NCBI RefSeq assembly: GCF_029227915.1
Contig: NC_079878.1
Span: 31,585,501 to 31,649,500 of the forward strand
DNA: 64,000 nucleotides
From: Hydractinia symbiolongicarpus
Lineage: Eukaryota; Cnidaria; Hydrozoa; Anthoathecata; Hydractiniidae
Direction: 5' to 3'
In this document: piece by piece, positions 1 to 14,100 of the stretch
Position numbering within the stretch: the first letter of the stretch is position 1
Layout: each line of letters starts with the position of its first letter
Notes under the pieces: generated by a model
Told to the model about the DNA's origin: nothing
Seen by the model: the letters and a program-made list of their open reading frames with translations, nothing else
Database searches by the model: none
Translations under genes and position numbers: made by a program

Positions 1-3000
1 TTTCATTTGCCGGAGATTAAACCTCTCTCATTAAGCGTCTCATGAAAAATGAAAGCATTTTTGAAAACTACAAGTCTCATGCGTTTTAGTGGCGAAAAAG
101 TAATTTAAAAAATCGTTCGGGAATTGAATTTACTTCCTGAGTACTTTCTTTGTATACTTTGTACTATACGGGCTGAGTCCGGGATTTACGGGAAATCGCG
201 GGTTTTCGTTTGCCGGCAATTAAACTTCTTTTATTCAGCGTCTCATCAAAAATGAAAACATTTTTGAAAACTACAAGTCTCATGCGTTTTAGTGGTGAAA
301 AAATAATTTAAAAAATCGTTCGGGAAATGAGTTTACTCCCTGGGTACTTTCTTTGTATACTTTTGACTATACGGGCCGAGTCCGGGATTTACGGGAAATC
401 GCGGGTTTTCGTTTGCTGGCGATTAAACTTCTTTTATTCCGCGTCTCATCAAAAATTAAAACATTTTTGAAAACTACAAGTCTCATGCGTTTTAGTGGTG
501 AAAAAATAATTTAAAAAATCGTTCGGGAAATGAGTTTACTCCCTGGATACTTTCTTTGTATACTTTTGGCTATACGGGCCGAGTCCGGGATTTACGGGAA
601 TGCGGGGAGTTTCGTTTGCCGGCGATTAAACTTCTTTTATTCAGCGTCTCATCAAAAATGAAAACATTTTTGAAAACTACAAGTCTCATGCGTTTTAGTG
701 GTGAAAAAATAATTTAAAAAATCGTTCGGGAAATGAGTTTACTCCCTGGGTATTTTCTTTGTATACTTTTGAATACACGGGCCGAGTCCGGGATTTACGG
801 GAAATCGCGGGTTTTCGTTTGGCGGCGATTAAACTTCTTTTATTCCGCGTCTCATCAAAAATGAAAATATTTTTAATAACTACAAGTCTCATGCGTTTTA
901 GTGGTGAAAAGATAATTTAAAAAATCGTTCTGGAAATGAGTTTACTCACAGGGTACTTTCTTTGTATATACTCGACTATACGGGCCAAGCACGGGATTTA
1001 CGGAAAATCGCGGGTTTTCGTTTTCCGGCGATTAAACATCTTTTATTCAGCGTCTCATCAAAAATGAAAACATTTTTGAAAACTACAAGTCTCATGCGTT
1101 TTAGTGGTGAAAAGATAATTTTAAAAAATCGTTCTGGAAATGAGTTTACTCCCTAGGTACTTTCTTTGTATACATTCGACTATACGGGCCAAGCCTGGGA
1201 TTTACGGGAAATCGCGGGTTTTCGTTTGCCGGCGATTAAACCTCTTTCATCAAGCGTCTCATCAAAAATGAAAACATTTTTAAAAACTACAAGTCTCATG
1301 CGTTTTAGTGGTGAAAAAATAACTTAAAAAATCGTTCGGGAAATGAATTTACTTCCTGAGTACTTTCTTTGTATACTTTTTACTATACGGGCCGAGTCCG
1401 GGATTTACGGGAAATCGCGGGTTTTCGTTTGCCGGCGATTAAACTTCTTTTATTCAGCGTCTCATCAAAAATGAAAACATTTTTGAAAACTACAAGTCTC
1501 ATGCGTTTTAGTGGCGAAAAAATAATGTAAAAAATCGTTCGGGAAATGAGTTTACTCCCTGGGTCCTTTCTTTGTATACTTCTGGCTATACGGGCAGTGT
1601 CCGGGATTTACGGGAATTCGCGGGTTTTCGTTTGCCGGCGATTAAACTTCTTTTATTCAGCGTCTCATCCAAAATGAAAACATTTTTGAAAACTACAAGT
1701 CTCATGCGTTTTAGTGGTGAAACAATAACTTAAAAAATCGTTCGGGAAATGCGTTTACTCCCTTGGTACTTTCTTTGTATACATTCGACTATACGGGCCA
1801 AGCCCGGGATTTACGTGAAATCGCGGGTTTTCATTTGCCGGACATTAAACCTCTCTTATTAAGCGTCTCATGAAAAATGAAAGCATTTTTGAAAACTACA
1901 AGTCTCATGCGTTTTAGTGGCGAAAAAATAATTTAAAAAATCGTTCGGCAAATGAGTTTACTCCCTGGGTACTTTCTTTGTATACTTTTGACTATACGGG
2001 CCGAGTCCGGGTTTTACGGGAAATCGCGGGTTTTCGTTTGCCGGCGATTAAACTTCTTTTATACCGCGTCTTATCAAAAATGAAAACATTTTTGAAAACT
2101 ACAAGTCTCATGCGTTTTAGTGTTGAAAAGATAATTTAAAAAATCGTTCTGGAAATGAGTTTACTCCCTTGGTACTTTCTTTGTATACATTCGACTATAC
2201 GGGCCAAGCCTGGGACTTACGGGAAATCGCGGGTTTTCGTTTGCCGGCGATTAAACCTCTTTCTTGAAGCGTCTCATCAAAAATGAAAACATTTTTAAAA
2301 ACTACAAGTCTCATGCGTTTTAGTGGTGAAAAAATAACTTAAAATATCGTTCGGGAATTGAATTTACTTCCTGAGTACTTTCTTTGTATACTTTGTACTA
2401 TACGGGCTGAGTCCGGGATTTACGGGAAATCGCGGGTTTTCGTTTGCCGGCAATTAAACTTCTTTTATTCAGCGTCTCATCCAAAATGAAAACATTTTTG
2501 AAAACTACAAGTCTCATGCGTTTTAGTGGTGAAACAATAACTTAAAAAATCGTTCGGGAAATGCGTTTACTCCCTGGGTACTTTCTTTGTATACATTCGA
2601 CTATACGGGCCAAGCCCGGGATTTACGTGAAATCGCGGGTTTTCATTTGCCGGACATTAAACCTCTCTCATTAAGCGTCTCATGAAAAATGAAAGCATTT
2701 TTGAAAACTACAAGTCTCATGCGTTTTAGTGGCGAAAAAATAATTTAAAAAATCGTTCGGCAAATGAGTTTACTCCCTGGGTACTTTCTTTGTATACATT
2801 CGACTATACGGGCCAAGCCTGGGACTTACGGGAAATCGCGGGTTTTCGTTTGCCGGCGATTAAACCTCTTTCTTGAAGCGTCTCATCAAAAATGGAAACA
2901 TTTTTAAAAACTACAAGTCTCATGCGTTTTAGTGGTGAAAAAATAACTTAAAATATCGTTCGGGAATTGAATTTACTTCCTGAGTACTTTCTTTGTATAC

Positions 3001-3500
3001 TTTGTACTATACGGGCTGAGTCCGGGATTTACGGGAAATCGCGGGTTTTCGTTTGCCGGCAATTAAACTTCTTTTATTCAGCGTCTCATCAAAAATGAAA
3101 ACATTTTTGAAAACTACAAGTGTCATGCGTTTTAGTGGTGAAAAAATAATTTAAAAAATCGTTCGGGAAATGAGTTTACTCCCTGGGTACTTTCTTTGTA
3201 TACTTTTGACTATACGGGCCGAGTCCGGGATTTACGGGAAATCGCGGGTTTTCGTTTGCTGGCGATTAAACTTCTTTTATTCCGCGTCTCATCAAAAATT
3301 AAAACATTTTTGAAAACTACAAGTCTCATGCGTTTTAGTGGTGAAAAAATAATTTAAAAAATCGTTCGGGAAATGAGTTTACTCCCTGGATACTTTCTTT
3401 GTATACTTTTGGCTATACGGGCCGAGTCAGGGATTTACGGGAATGCGGGGAGTTTCGTTTGCCGGCGATTAAACTTCTTTTATTCAGCGTCTCATCAAAA
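1..3500 (+). repeat. Left array block 1: long-range duplicate units (shift 2843 bp)
   Basis: About 1-960 recurs at about 2844-3803 with a shift of 2843 bp (14 monomers +1): compare the variants at 118/2961, 695/3538 and 961/3804. After that point the first copy has an extra monomer at about 962-1165 with GTTTTCCGG and AAACATC. A second, shorter repeat of 812 bp (4 monomers) links about 1669 and 2481 (CATCCAAAATG variant). Block edges are approximate. Confidence 0.75.
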
Positions 3501-6500
3501 ATGAAAACATTTTTGAAAACTACAAGTCTCATGCGTTTTAGTGGTGAAAAAATAATTTAAAAAATCGTTCGGGAAATGAGTTTACTCCCTGGGTATTTTC
3601 TTTGTATACTTTTGAGTATACGGGCCGAGTCCGGGATTTACGGGAAATCGCGGGTTTTCGTTTGGCGGCGATTAAACTTCTTTTATTCCGCGTCTCATCA
3701 AAAATGAAAACATTTTTAATAACTACAAGTCTCATGCGTTTTAGTGGTGAAAAGATAATTTAAAAAATCGTTATGGAAATGAGTTTACTCACAGGGTACT
3801 TTCTTTGTATATACTCGACTATACGGGCCAAGCCTGGGATTTACGGAAAATCGCGGGTTTTCGTTTGCCGGCGATTAAACCTCTTTCATCAAGCGTCTCA
3901 TCAAAAATGAAAACATTTTTAAAAACTACAAGTCTCATGCGTTTTAGTGGTGAAAAAATAACTTAAAAAATCGTTCGGGAAATGAATTTACTTCCTGAGT
4001 ACTTTCTTTGTATACTTTTTACTATACGGGCCGAGTCCGGGATTTACGGGAAATCGCGGGTTTTCGTTTGCCGGCGATTAAACTTCTTTTATTCAGCGTC
4101 TCATCAAAAATGAAAACATTTTTGAAAACTACAAGTCTCATGCGTTTTAGTGGCGAAAAAATCATGTAAAAAATCGTTCGGGAAATGAGTTTACTCCGTG
4201 GGTACTTTCTTTGTATACTTCTGGCTATACGGGCAGTGTCCGGGATTTACGGGAATTCGCAGGTTTTCGTTTGCCGGCGATTAAACTTCTTTTATTCAGC
4301 GTCTCATCCAAAATGAAAACATTTTTGAAAACTACAAGTCACATGCGTTTTAGTGGTGAAACAATAACTTAAAAAATCGTTCGGGAAATGCGTTTACTCC
4401 CTGGTTACTTTCTTTGTATACATTCGACTATACGGGCCAAGCCCGGGATTTACGTGAAATCGCGGGTTTTCATTTGCCGGAGATTAAACCTCTCTCATTA
4501 AGCGTCTCATGAAAAATGAAAGCATTTTTGAAAACTACAAGTCTCATGCGTTTTAGTGGCGAAAAAATAATTTAAAAAATCGTTCGGCAAATGAGTTTAC
4601 TCCCTGGGTACTTTCTTTGTATACTTTTGACTATACGGGCCGAGTCCGGGTTTTACGGGAAATCGCGGGTTTTCGTTTGCCGGCGATTAAACTTCTTTTA
4701 TTCCGCGTCTTATCAAAAATGAAAACATTTTTGAAAACTACAAGTCTCATGCGTTTTAGTGTTGAAAAGATAATTTAAAAAATCGTTCTGGAAATGAGTT
4801 TACTCCCTGGGTACTTTCTTTGTATACATGCGACTATACGGGCCAAGCCTGGGACTTACGGGAAATCGCGGGTTTTCGTTTGCCGGCGATTAAACCTCTT
4901 TCTTGAAGCGTCTCATCAAAAATGGAAACATTTTAAAAAACTACAAGTCTCATGCGTTTTAGTGGTGAAAAAATAACTTAAAATATCGTTCGGGAATTGA
5001 AATTACTTCCTGAGTACTTTCTTTGTATACTTTGTACTATACGGGCTGAGTCCGGGATTTACGGGAAATCGCGGGTTTTCGTTTGCCGGCAATTAAACTT
5101 CTTTTATTCAGCGTCTCATCAAAAATGAAAACATTTTTGAAAACTACAAGTCTCATGCGTTTTAGTGGTGAAAAAATAATTTAAAAAATCGTTCGGGAAA
5201 TGAGTTTACTCCCTGGGTACTTTCTTTGTATACTTTTGACTATACGGGCCGAGTCCGGGATTTACGGGAAATCGCGGGTTTTCGTTTGCTGGCGATTAAA
5301 CTTCTTTTATTCCGCGTCTCATCAAAAATTAAAACATTTTTGAAAACTACAAGTCTCATGCGTTTTAGTGGTGAAAAAATAATTTAAAAAATCGTTCGGG
5401 AAATGAGTTTACTCCCTGGGTATTTTCTTTGTATACTTTTGAGTATACGGGCCGAGTCCGGGATTTACGGGAAATCGCGGGTTTTCGTTTGGCGGCGATT
5501 AAACTTCTTTTATTCCGCGTCTCATCAAAAATGAAAACATTTTTAATAACTACAAGTCTCATGCGTTTTAGTGGTGAAAAGATAATTTAAAAAATCGTTA
5601 TGGAAATGAGTTTACTCACAGGGTACTTTCTTTGTATATACTCGACTATACGGGCCAAGCCTGGGATTTACGGAAAATCGCGGGTTTTCGTTTGCCGGCG
5701 ATTAAACCTCTTTCATCAAGCGTCTCATCAAAAATGAAAACATTTTTAAAAACTACAAGTCTCATGCGTTTTAGTGGTGAAAAAATAACTTAAAAAATCG
5801 TTCGGGAAATGAATTTACTTCCTGAGTACTTTCTTTGTATACTTTTTACTATACGGGCCGAGTCCGGGATTTACGGGAAATCGCGGGTTTTCGTTTGCCG
5901 GCGATTAAACTTCTTTTATTCAGCGTCTCATCAAAAATGAAAACATTTTTGAAAACTACAAGTCTCATGCGTTTTAGTGGCGAAAAAATCATGTAAAAAA
6001 TCGTTCGGGAAATGAGTTTACTCCGTGGGTACTTTCTTTGTATACTTCTGGCTATACGGGCAGTGTCCGGGATTTACGGGAATTCGCAGGTTTTCGTTTG
6101 CCGGCGATTAAACTTCTTTTATTCAGCGTCTCATCCAAAATGAAAACATTTTTGAAAACTACAAGTCACATGCGTTTTAGTGGTGAAACAATAACTTAAA
6201 AAATCGTTCGGGAAATGCGTTTACTCCCTGGTTACTTTCTTTGTATACATTCGACTATACGGGCCAAGCCCGGGATTTACGTGAAATCGCGGGTTTTCAT
6301 TTGCCGGAGATTAAACCTCTCTCATTAAGCGTCTCATGAAAAATGAAAGCATTTTTGAAAACTACAAGTCTCATGCGTTTTAGTGGCGAAAAAATAATTT
6401 AAAAAATCGTTCGGCAAATGAGTTTACTCCCTGGGTACTTTCTTTGTATACTTTTGACTATACGGGCCGAGTCCGGGTTTTACGGGAAATCGCGGGTTTT

Positions 6501-7240
6501 CGTTTGCCGGCGATTAAACTTCTTTTATTCCGCGTCTTATCAAAAATGAAAACATTTTTGAAAACTACAAGTCTCATGCGTTTTAGTGTTGAAAAGATAA
6601 TTTAAAAAATCGTTCTGGAAATGAGTTTACTCCCTGGGTACTTTCTTTGTATACATGCGACTATACGGGCCAAGCCTGGGACTTACGGGAAATCGCGGGT
6701 TTTCGTTTGCCGGCGATTAAACCTCTTTCTTGAAGCGTCTCATCAAAAATGGAAACATTTTAAAAAACTACAAGTCTCATGCGTTTTAGTGGTGAAAAAA
6801 TAACTTAAAATATCGTTCGGGAATTGAAATTACTTCCTGAGTACTTTCTTTGTATACTTTGTACTATACGGGCTGAGTCCGGGATTTACGGGAAATCGCG
6901 GGTTTTCGTTTGCCGGCAATTAAACTTCTTTTATTCAGCGTCTCATCAAAAATGAAAACATTTTTGAAAACTACAAGTCTCATGCGTTTTAGTGGTGAAA
7001 AAATAATTTAAAAAATCGTTCGGGAAATGAGTTTACTCCCTGGGTACTTTCTTTGTCTACTTTTGACTATACGGGCCGAGTCCGGGATTTACGGGAAATC
7101 GCGGGTTTTCGTTTGCTGGCGATTAAACTTCTTTTATTCCGCGTCTCATCAAAAATTAAAACATTTTTGAAAACTACAAGTCTCATGCGTTTTAGTGGTG
7201 AAAAAATAATTTAAAAAATCGTTCGGGAAATGAGTTTACT
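3500..7240 (+). repeat. 1827-bp (nine-monomer) tandem duplication
   Basis: Two adjacent copies, about 3.50-5.36 kb and 5.36-7.24 kb, share rare variants at a constant shift of 1827 bp: GTTATGGAAATG (3772/5599), ACTCCGTGGG (4193/6020), CGGGCAGTGTC (4230/6057), and the TGGAAACATTTTAAAAAACT variant (about 4923/6750). Copies are almost identical, which points to a recent unequal exchange or amplification. One visible difference is GTCTAC at about 7056 instead of GTATAC. Confidence 0.85.
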
Positions 7241-8199
7241 CCCTGGATACTTTCTTTGTATACTTTTGGCTATACGGGCCGAGTCCGGGATTTACGGAAA
7301 TGCGGGGAGTTTCGTTTGCCGGCGATTAAACTTCTTTTATTCAGCGTCTCATCAAAAATGAAAACATTTTTAATAACTACAAGTCTCATGCGTTTTAGTG
7401 GTGAAAAGATAATTTAAAAAATCGTTCTGGAAATGAGTTTACTCACAGGGTACTTTCTTTGTATATACTCGACTATACGGGCCAAGCACGGGATTTACGG
7501 AAAATCGCGGGTTTTCGTTTTCCGGCGATTAAACATCTTTTATTCAGCGTCTCATCAAAAATGAAAATATTTTTGAAAACTACAAGTCTCATGCGTTTTA
7601 GTGGTGAAAAGATAATTTTAAAAAATCGTTCTGGAAATGAGTTTACTCCCTAGGTACTTTCTTTGTATACATTCGACTATACGGGCCAAGCCTGGGATTT
7701 ACGGGAAATCGCGGGTTTTCGTTTGCCGGCGATTAAACCTCTTTCATCAAGCGTCTCATCAAAACTGAAAACATTTTTAAAAACTACAAGTCTCATGCGT
7801 TTTAGTGGTGAAAAAATAACTTAAAAAATCGTTCGGGAAATGAATTTACTTCCTGAGTACTTTCTTTGTATACTTTTTACTATACGGGCCGAGTCCGGGA
7901 TTTACGGGAAATCGCGGGTTTTCGTTTGCCGGCGATTAAACTTCTTTTATTCAGCGTCTCATCAAAAATGAAAACATTTTTGAAAACTACAAGTCTCATG
8001 CGTTTTAGTGGCGAAAAAATAATGTAAAAAATCGTTCGGGAAATGAGTTTACTCCCTGGGTACTTTCTTTGTATACTTCTGGCTATACGGGCAGTGTCCG
8101 GGATTTACGGGAATTCGCGGGTTTTCGTTTGCCGGCGATTAAACTTCTTTTATTCAGCGTCTCATCAAAAATGAAAACATTTTTGAAAACTACAAGTCT

Positions 8200-11100
8200 C
8201 ATGCGTTTTAGTGGTGAAACAATAACTTAAAAAATCCTTCGGGAAATGCGTTTACTCCCTGGGTACTTTCTTTGTATACATTCGACTATACGGGCCAAGC
8301 CCGGGATTTACGTGAAATCGCGGGTTTTCGTTTGCCGGAGATTAAACCTCTCTCATTAAGCGTCTCATCAAAAATGAAAACATTTTTGAAAACTACAAGT
8401 CTCATGCGTTTTAGTGGTGAAACAATAACTTAAAAAATCGTTCGGGAAATGCGCTTACTCCCTGGGTACTTTCTTTGTATACATTCGACTATACGGGCCA
8501 AGCCCGGGATTTACGTGAAATCGCGGGTTTTCGTTTGCCGGAGATTAAACCTCTCTCATTAAGCGTCTCATCAAAAATGAAAACATTTTTGAAAACTACA
8601 AGTCTCATGCGTTTTAGTGGTGAAAAGATAATTTTAAAAAATCGTTCGGGAAATGAGTTTACTCCCTGGGTACTTTCTTTGTATACATTCGACTATACGG
8701 GCTAAGCCTGGGATTTACGGGAATTCGCGGGTTTTCGTTTGCCGGCGATTAAACCTCTTTCATCAAGCGTCTCATCAAAAATGAAAACATTTTTTAAAAC
8801 TACAAGTCTCATGCGTTTTAGTGGTGAAAAAATAATTTAAAAAATCGTTCGGGAAATGAGTTTACTCCCTGGGTACTTTCTTTGTATACTTCTGGCTATA
8901 CGGGCAGTGTCCGGGATTTACGGGAATTCGCGGGTTTTCGTTTGCCGGCGATTAAACTTCTTTTATTCAGCGTCTCATCAAAAATGAAAATATTTTTGAA
9001 AACTACAAGTCTCATGCGTTTTAGTGGTGAAACAATAACTTAAAAAATCGTTCGGGAAATGCGTTTACTCCCTGGGTACTTTCTTTGTATACATTCGACT
9101 ATACGGGCCAAGCCCGGGATTTACGTGAAATCGCGGGTTTTCGTTTGCCGGAGATTAAACCTCTCTCATTAAGCGTCTCATGAAAAATGAAAACATTTTT
9201 GAAAACTACAAGTCTCATGCGTTTTAGTGGTGAAAAAATAATTTAAAAAATCGTTCGGGAAATGAGTTTACTCCCTGGGTACTTTCTTTGTATACATTCG
9301 ACTATACGGGCTAAGCCTGGGATTTACGGGAAATCGCGGGTTTTCGTTTGCCGGCGATTAAACCTCTTTCATCAAGCGTCTCATCAAAAATGAAAACATT
9401 TTTAAAAACTACAAGTCTCATGCGTTTTAGTGGTGAAAAAATAATTTAAAAAATCGTTCGGGAAATGAGTTTACTCCCTGCTCACTTTCTTTGTATACTT
9501 CTGGCTATACGGGCAGTGTCCGGGATTTACGGGAAATCGCAGGTTTTCGTTTGCCGGCGATTAAACTTCTTTTATTCCGCGTCTCATCAAAAATAAAAAC
9601 ATTTTTGAAAACTACAAGTCTCATGCGTTTTAGTGGTGAAAAGATAATTTAAAAAATCGTTCTGGAAATGAGTTTACTAACAGGGTACTTTCCTTGTATA
9701 TACTCGACTATACGGGCCAAGCACGGGATTTACGGAAAATCGCAGGTTTTCGTTTGCCGGAGATTAAACCTCTCTCATTAAGCGTCTCCTCAAATATGAA
9801 AACATTTTTGAAAACTACAAGTCTCGTGCGTTTTAGTGGTGAAAAGATAATTTTAAAAAATCGTTCTGGAAATGAGTTTACTCCCTGGGTACTTTCTTTG
9901 TATACATTCGACTATACGGGCTAAGCCTGGGATTTACGGGAAATCGCGGGTTTTCGTTTGCCGGCGATTAAACCTCTTTCATCAAGCGTCTCATCAAAAA
10001 TGAAAACATTTTTAAAAACTACAAGTCTCATGCGTTTTAGTGGTGAAAAGATAATTTAAAAAATCGTTCTGGAAATGAGTTTACTAACAGGGTACTTTCC
10101 TTGTATATACTCGACTATACGGGCCAAGCCTGGGATTTACGGGAAATCGCGGGTTTTCGTTTGCCGGCGATTAAACCTCTTTCATCAAGCGTCTCATCAA
10201 AACTGAAAACATTTTTAAAAACTACAAGTCTCGTGCGTTTTAGTGGTGAAAAAATAACTTAAAAAATCGTTCGGGAAATGAATTTACTTCCTGAGTACTT
10301 TCTTTGTATACTTTTTACTATACGGGCCGAGTCCGGGATTTACGGGAAATCGCGGGTTTTCGTTTGCCGGCGATTAAACTTCTTTTATTCAGCGTCTCAT
10401 CAAAAATGAAAACATTTTTGAGAACTACAAGTCTCATGCGTTTTAGTGGCGAAAAAATAATGTAAAAAATCGTTCGGGAAATGAGTTTACTCCCTGGGTA
10501 CTTTCTTTGTATACTTCTGGCTATACGGGCAGTGTCCGGGATTTACGGGAATTCGCGGGTTTTCGTTTGCCGGCGATTAAACTTCTTTTATTCAGCGTCT
10601 CATCAAAAATGAAAACATTTTTGAAAACTACAAGTCTCATGCGTTTTAGTGGTGAAACAATAACTTAAAAAATCGTTCGGGAAATGCGTTTACTCCCTGG
10701 GTACTTTCTTTGTATACATTCGACTATACGGGCCAAGCCCGGGATTTACGTGAAATCGCGGGTTTTCGTTTGCCGGAGATTAAACCTCTCTCATTAAGCG
10801 TCTCATCAAAAATGAAAACATTTTTGAAAACTACAAGTCTCATGCGTTTTAGTGGTGAAACAATAACTTAAAAAATCGTTCGGGAAATGCGTTTACTCCC
10901 TGGGTACTTTCTTTGTATACATTCGACTATACGGGCCAAGCCCGGGATTTACGTGAAATCGCGGGTTTTCGTTTGCCGGAGATTAAACCTCTCTCATTAA
11001 GCGTCTCATCAAAAATGAAAACATTTTTGAAAACTACAAGTCTCATGCGTTTTAGTGGTGAAAAGATAATTTTAAAAAATCGTTCGGGAAATGAGTTTAC

Positions 11101-14100
11101 TCCCTGGGTACTTTCTTTGTATACATTCGACTATACGGGCTAAGCCTGGGATTTACGGGAATTCGCGGGTTTTCGTTTGCCGGCGATTAAACCTCTTTCA
11201 TCAAGCGTCTCATCAAAAATGAAAACATTTTTTAAAACTACAAGTCTCATGCGTTTTAGTGGTGAAAAAATAATTTAAAAAATCGTTCGGGAAATGAGTT
11301 TACTCCCTGGGTACTTTCTTTGTATACTTCTGGCTATACGGGCAGTGTCCGGGATTTACGGGAATTCGCGGGTTTTCGTTTGCCGGCGATTAAACTTCTT
11401 TTATTCAGCGTCTCATCAAAAATGAAAATATTTTTGAAAACTACAAGTCTCATGCGTTTTAGTGGTGAAACAATAACTTAAAAAATCGTTCGGGAAATGC
11501 GTTTACTCCCTGGGTACTTTCTTTGTATACATTCGACTATACGGGCCAAGCCCGGGATTTACGTGAAATCGCGGGTTTTCGTTTGCCGGATATTAAACCT
11601 CTCTCATTAAGCGTCTCATGAAAAATGAAAACATTTTTGAAAACTACAAGTCTCATGCGTTTTAGTGGTGAAAAAATAATTTAAAAAATCGTTCGGGAAA
11701 TGAGTTTACTCCCTGGGTACTTTCTTTGTATACATTCGACTATACAGGCTAAGCCTGGGATTTACGGGAAATCGCGGGTTTTCGTTTGCCGGCGATTAAA
11801 CCTCTTTCATCAAGCGTCTCATCAAAAATGAAAACATTTTTAAAAACTACAAGTCTCATGCGTTTTAGTGGTGAAAAAATAATTTAAAAAATCGTTCGGG
11901 AAATGAGTTTACTCCCTGCTCACTTTCTTTGTATACTTCTGGCTATACGGGCAGTGTCCGGGATTTACGGGAAATCGCAGGTTTTCGTTTGCCGGCGATT
12001 AAACTTCTTTTATTCCGCGTCTCATCAAAAATAAAAACATTTTTGAAAACTACAAGTCTCATGCGTTTTAGTGGTGAAAAGATAATTTAAAAAATCGTTC
12101 TGGAAATGAGTTTACTAACAGGGTACTTTCCTTGTATATACTCGACTATACGGGCCAAGCACGGGATTTACGGAAAATCGCAGGTTTTCGTTTGCCGGAG
12201 ATTAAACCTCTCTCATTAAGCGTCTCATCAAATATGAAAACATTTTTGAAAACTACAAGTCTCATGCGTTTTAGTGGTGAAAAGATAATTTTAAAAAATC
12301 GTTCTGGAAATGAGTTTACTCCCTGGGTACTTTCTTTGTATACATTCGACTATACGGGCTAAGCCTGGGATTTACGGGAAATCGCGGGTTTTCGTTTGCC
12401 GGCGATTAAACCTCTTTCATCAAGCGTCTCATCAAAAATGAAAACATTTTTAAAAACTACAAGTCTCATGCGTTTTAGTGGTGAAAAAATAATTTAAAAA
12501 ATCGTTCGGGAAATGAGTTTACTCCCTGGGTACTTTCTTTGTATACTTCTGGCTATACGGGCAGTGTCCGGGATTTACGGGAATTCGCGGGTTTTCGTTT
12601 GCCGGCGATTAAACTTCTTTTATTCAGCGTCTCATCAAAAATGAAAATATTTTTGAAAACTACAAGTCTCATGCGTTTTAGTGGTGAAACAATAACTTAA
12701 AAAATCGTTCGGGAAATGCGTTTACTCCCTGGGTACTTTCTTTGTATACATTCGACTATACGGGCCAAGCCCGGGATTTACGTGAAATCGCGGGTTTTCG
12801 TTTGCCGGAGATTAAACCTCTCTCATTAAGCGTCTCATGAAAAATGAAAACATTTTTGAAAACTACAAGTCTCATGCGTTTTAGTGGTGAAAAAATAATT
12901 TAAAAAATCGTTCGGGAAATGAGTTTACTCCCTGGGTACTTTCTTTGTATACATTCGACTATACGGGCTAAGCCTGGGATTTACGGGAAATCGCGGGTTT
13001 TCGTTTGCCGGCGATTAAACCTCTTTCATCAAGCGTCTCATCAAAAATGAAAACATTTTTAAAAACTACAAGTCTCATGCGTTTTAGTGGTGAAAAAATA
13101 ATTTAAAAAATCGTTCGGGAAATGAGTTTACTCCCTGGGTACTTTCTTTGTATACTTCTGGCTATACGGGCAGTGTCCGGGATTTACGGGAAATCGCAGG
13201 TTTTCGTTTGCCGGCGATTAAACTTCTTTTATTCCGCGTCTCATCAAAAATGAAAACATTTTTGAAACTACAAGTCTCATGCGTTTTAGTGGTGAAAAGA
13301 TAATTTAAAAAATCGTTCTGGAAATGAGTTTACTAACAGGGTACTTTCCTTGTATATACTCGACTATACGGGCCAAGCACGGGATTTACGGAAAATCGCA
13401 GGTTTTCGTTTTCCGGCGATTAAACATCTTTTATTCAGCGTCTCATCAAAAATGAAAACATTTTTGAAAACTACAAGTCTCATGCGTTTTAGTGGTGAAA
13501 AGATAATTTTAAAAAATCGTTCTGGAAATGAGTTTACTCCCTGGGTACTTTCTTTGTATACATTCGACTATACGGGCCAAGCCCGGGATTTACGTGAAAT
13601 CGCGGGTTTTCGTTTGCCGGAGATTAAACCTCTCTCATTAAGCGTCTCATCAAAAATGAAAACATTTTTGAAAACTACAAGTCTCATGCGTTTTAGTGGT
13701 GAAAAGATAATTTTAAAAAATCATTCTGGGAATGAGTTTACTCCCTGGGTACTTTCTTTGTATACATTCGACTATACCGGCTAAGCCTGGGATTTACGGG
13801 AAATCGCGGGTTTTCGTTTGCCGGCGATTAAACTTCTTTTATTCAGCGTCTCATCAAAAATGAAAACATTTTTGAAAACTACAAGTCTCATGCGTTTTAG
13901 TGGTGAAACAATAACTTAAAAAATCGTTCGGGAAATGCATTTACTCCTTGGGTACTTTCTTTGTATACATTCGACTATACGGGCCAAGCCCGGGATTTAC
14001 GTGAAATCGCGGGTTTTCGTTTGCCGGCGATTAAACTTCTTTTATTCAGCGTCTCATCCAAAATGAAAACATTTTTGAAAACTACAAGTCTCATGCGTTT

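Noticed and set aside
10921-10937. True CENP-B box
   Set aside because: The spacing between TTCG and CGGG is 6 instead of 7 bases and the A in the middle is misplaced; the array also lies at a telomere and not at a known centromere.
13350-13784. Open frames of 60-144 codons on both strands as possible genes
   Set aside because: They recur with the monomer or higher-order unit, appear on both strands of the same sequence, have no recognisable domain, and exist only because of one-base length differences between monomers.
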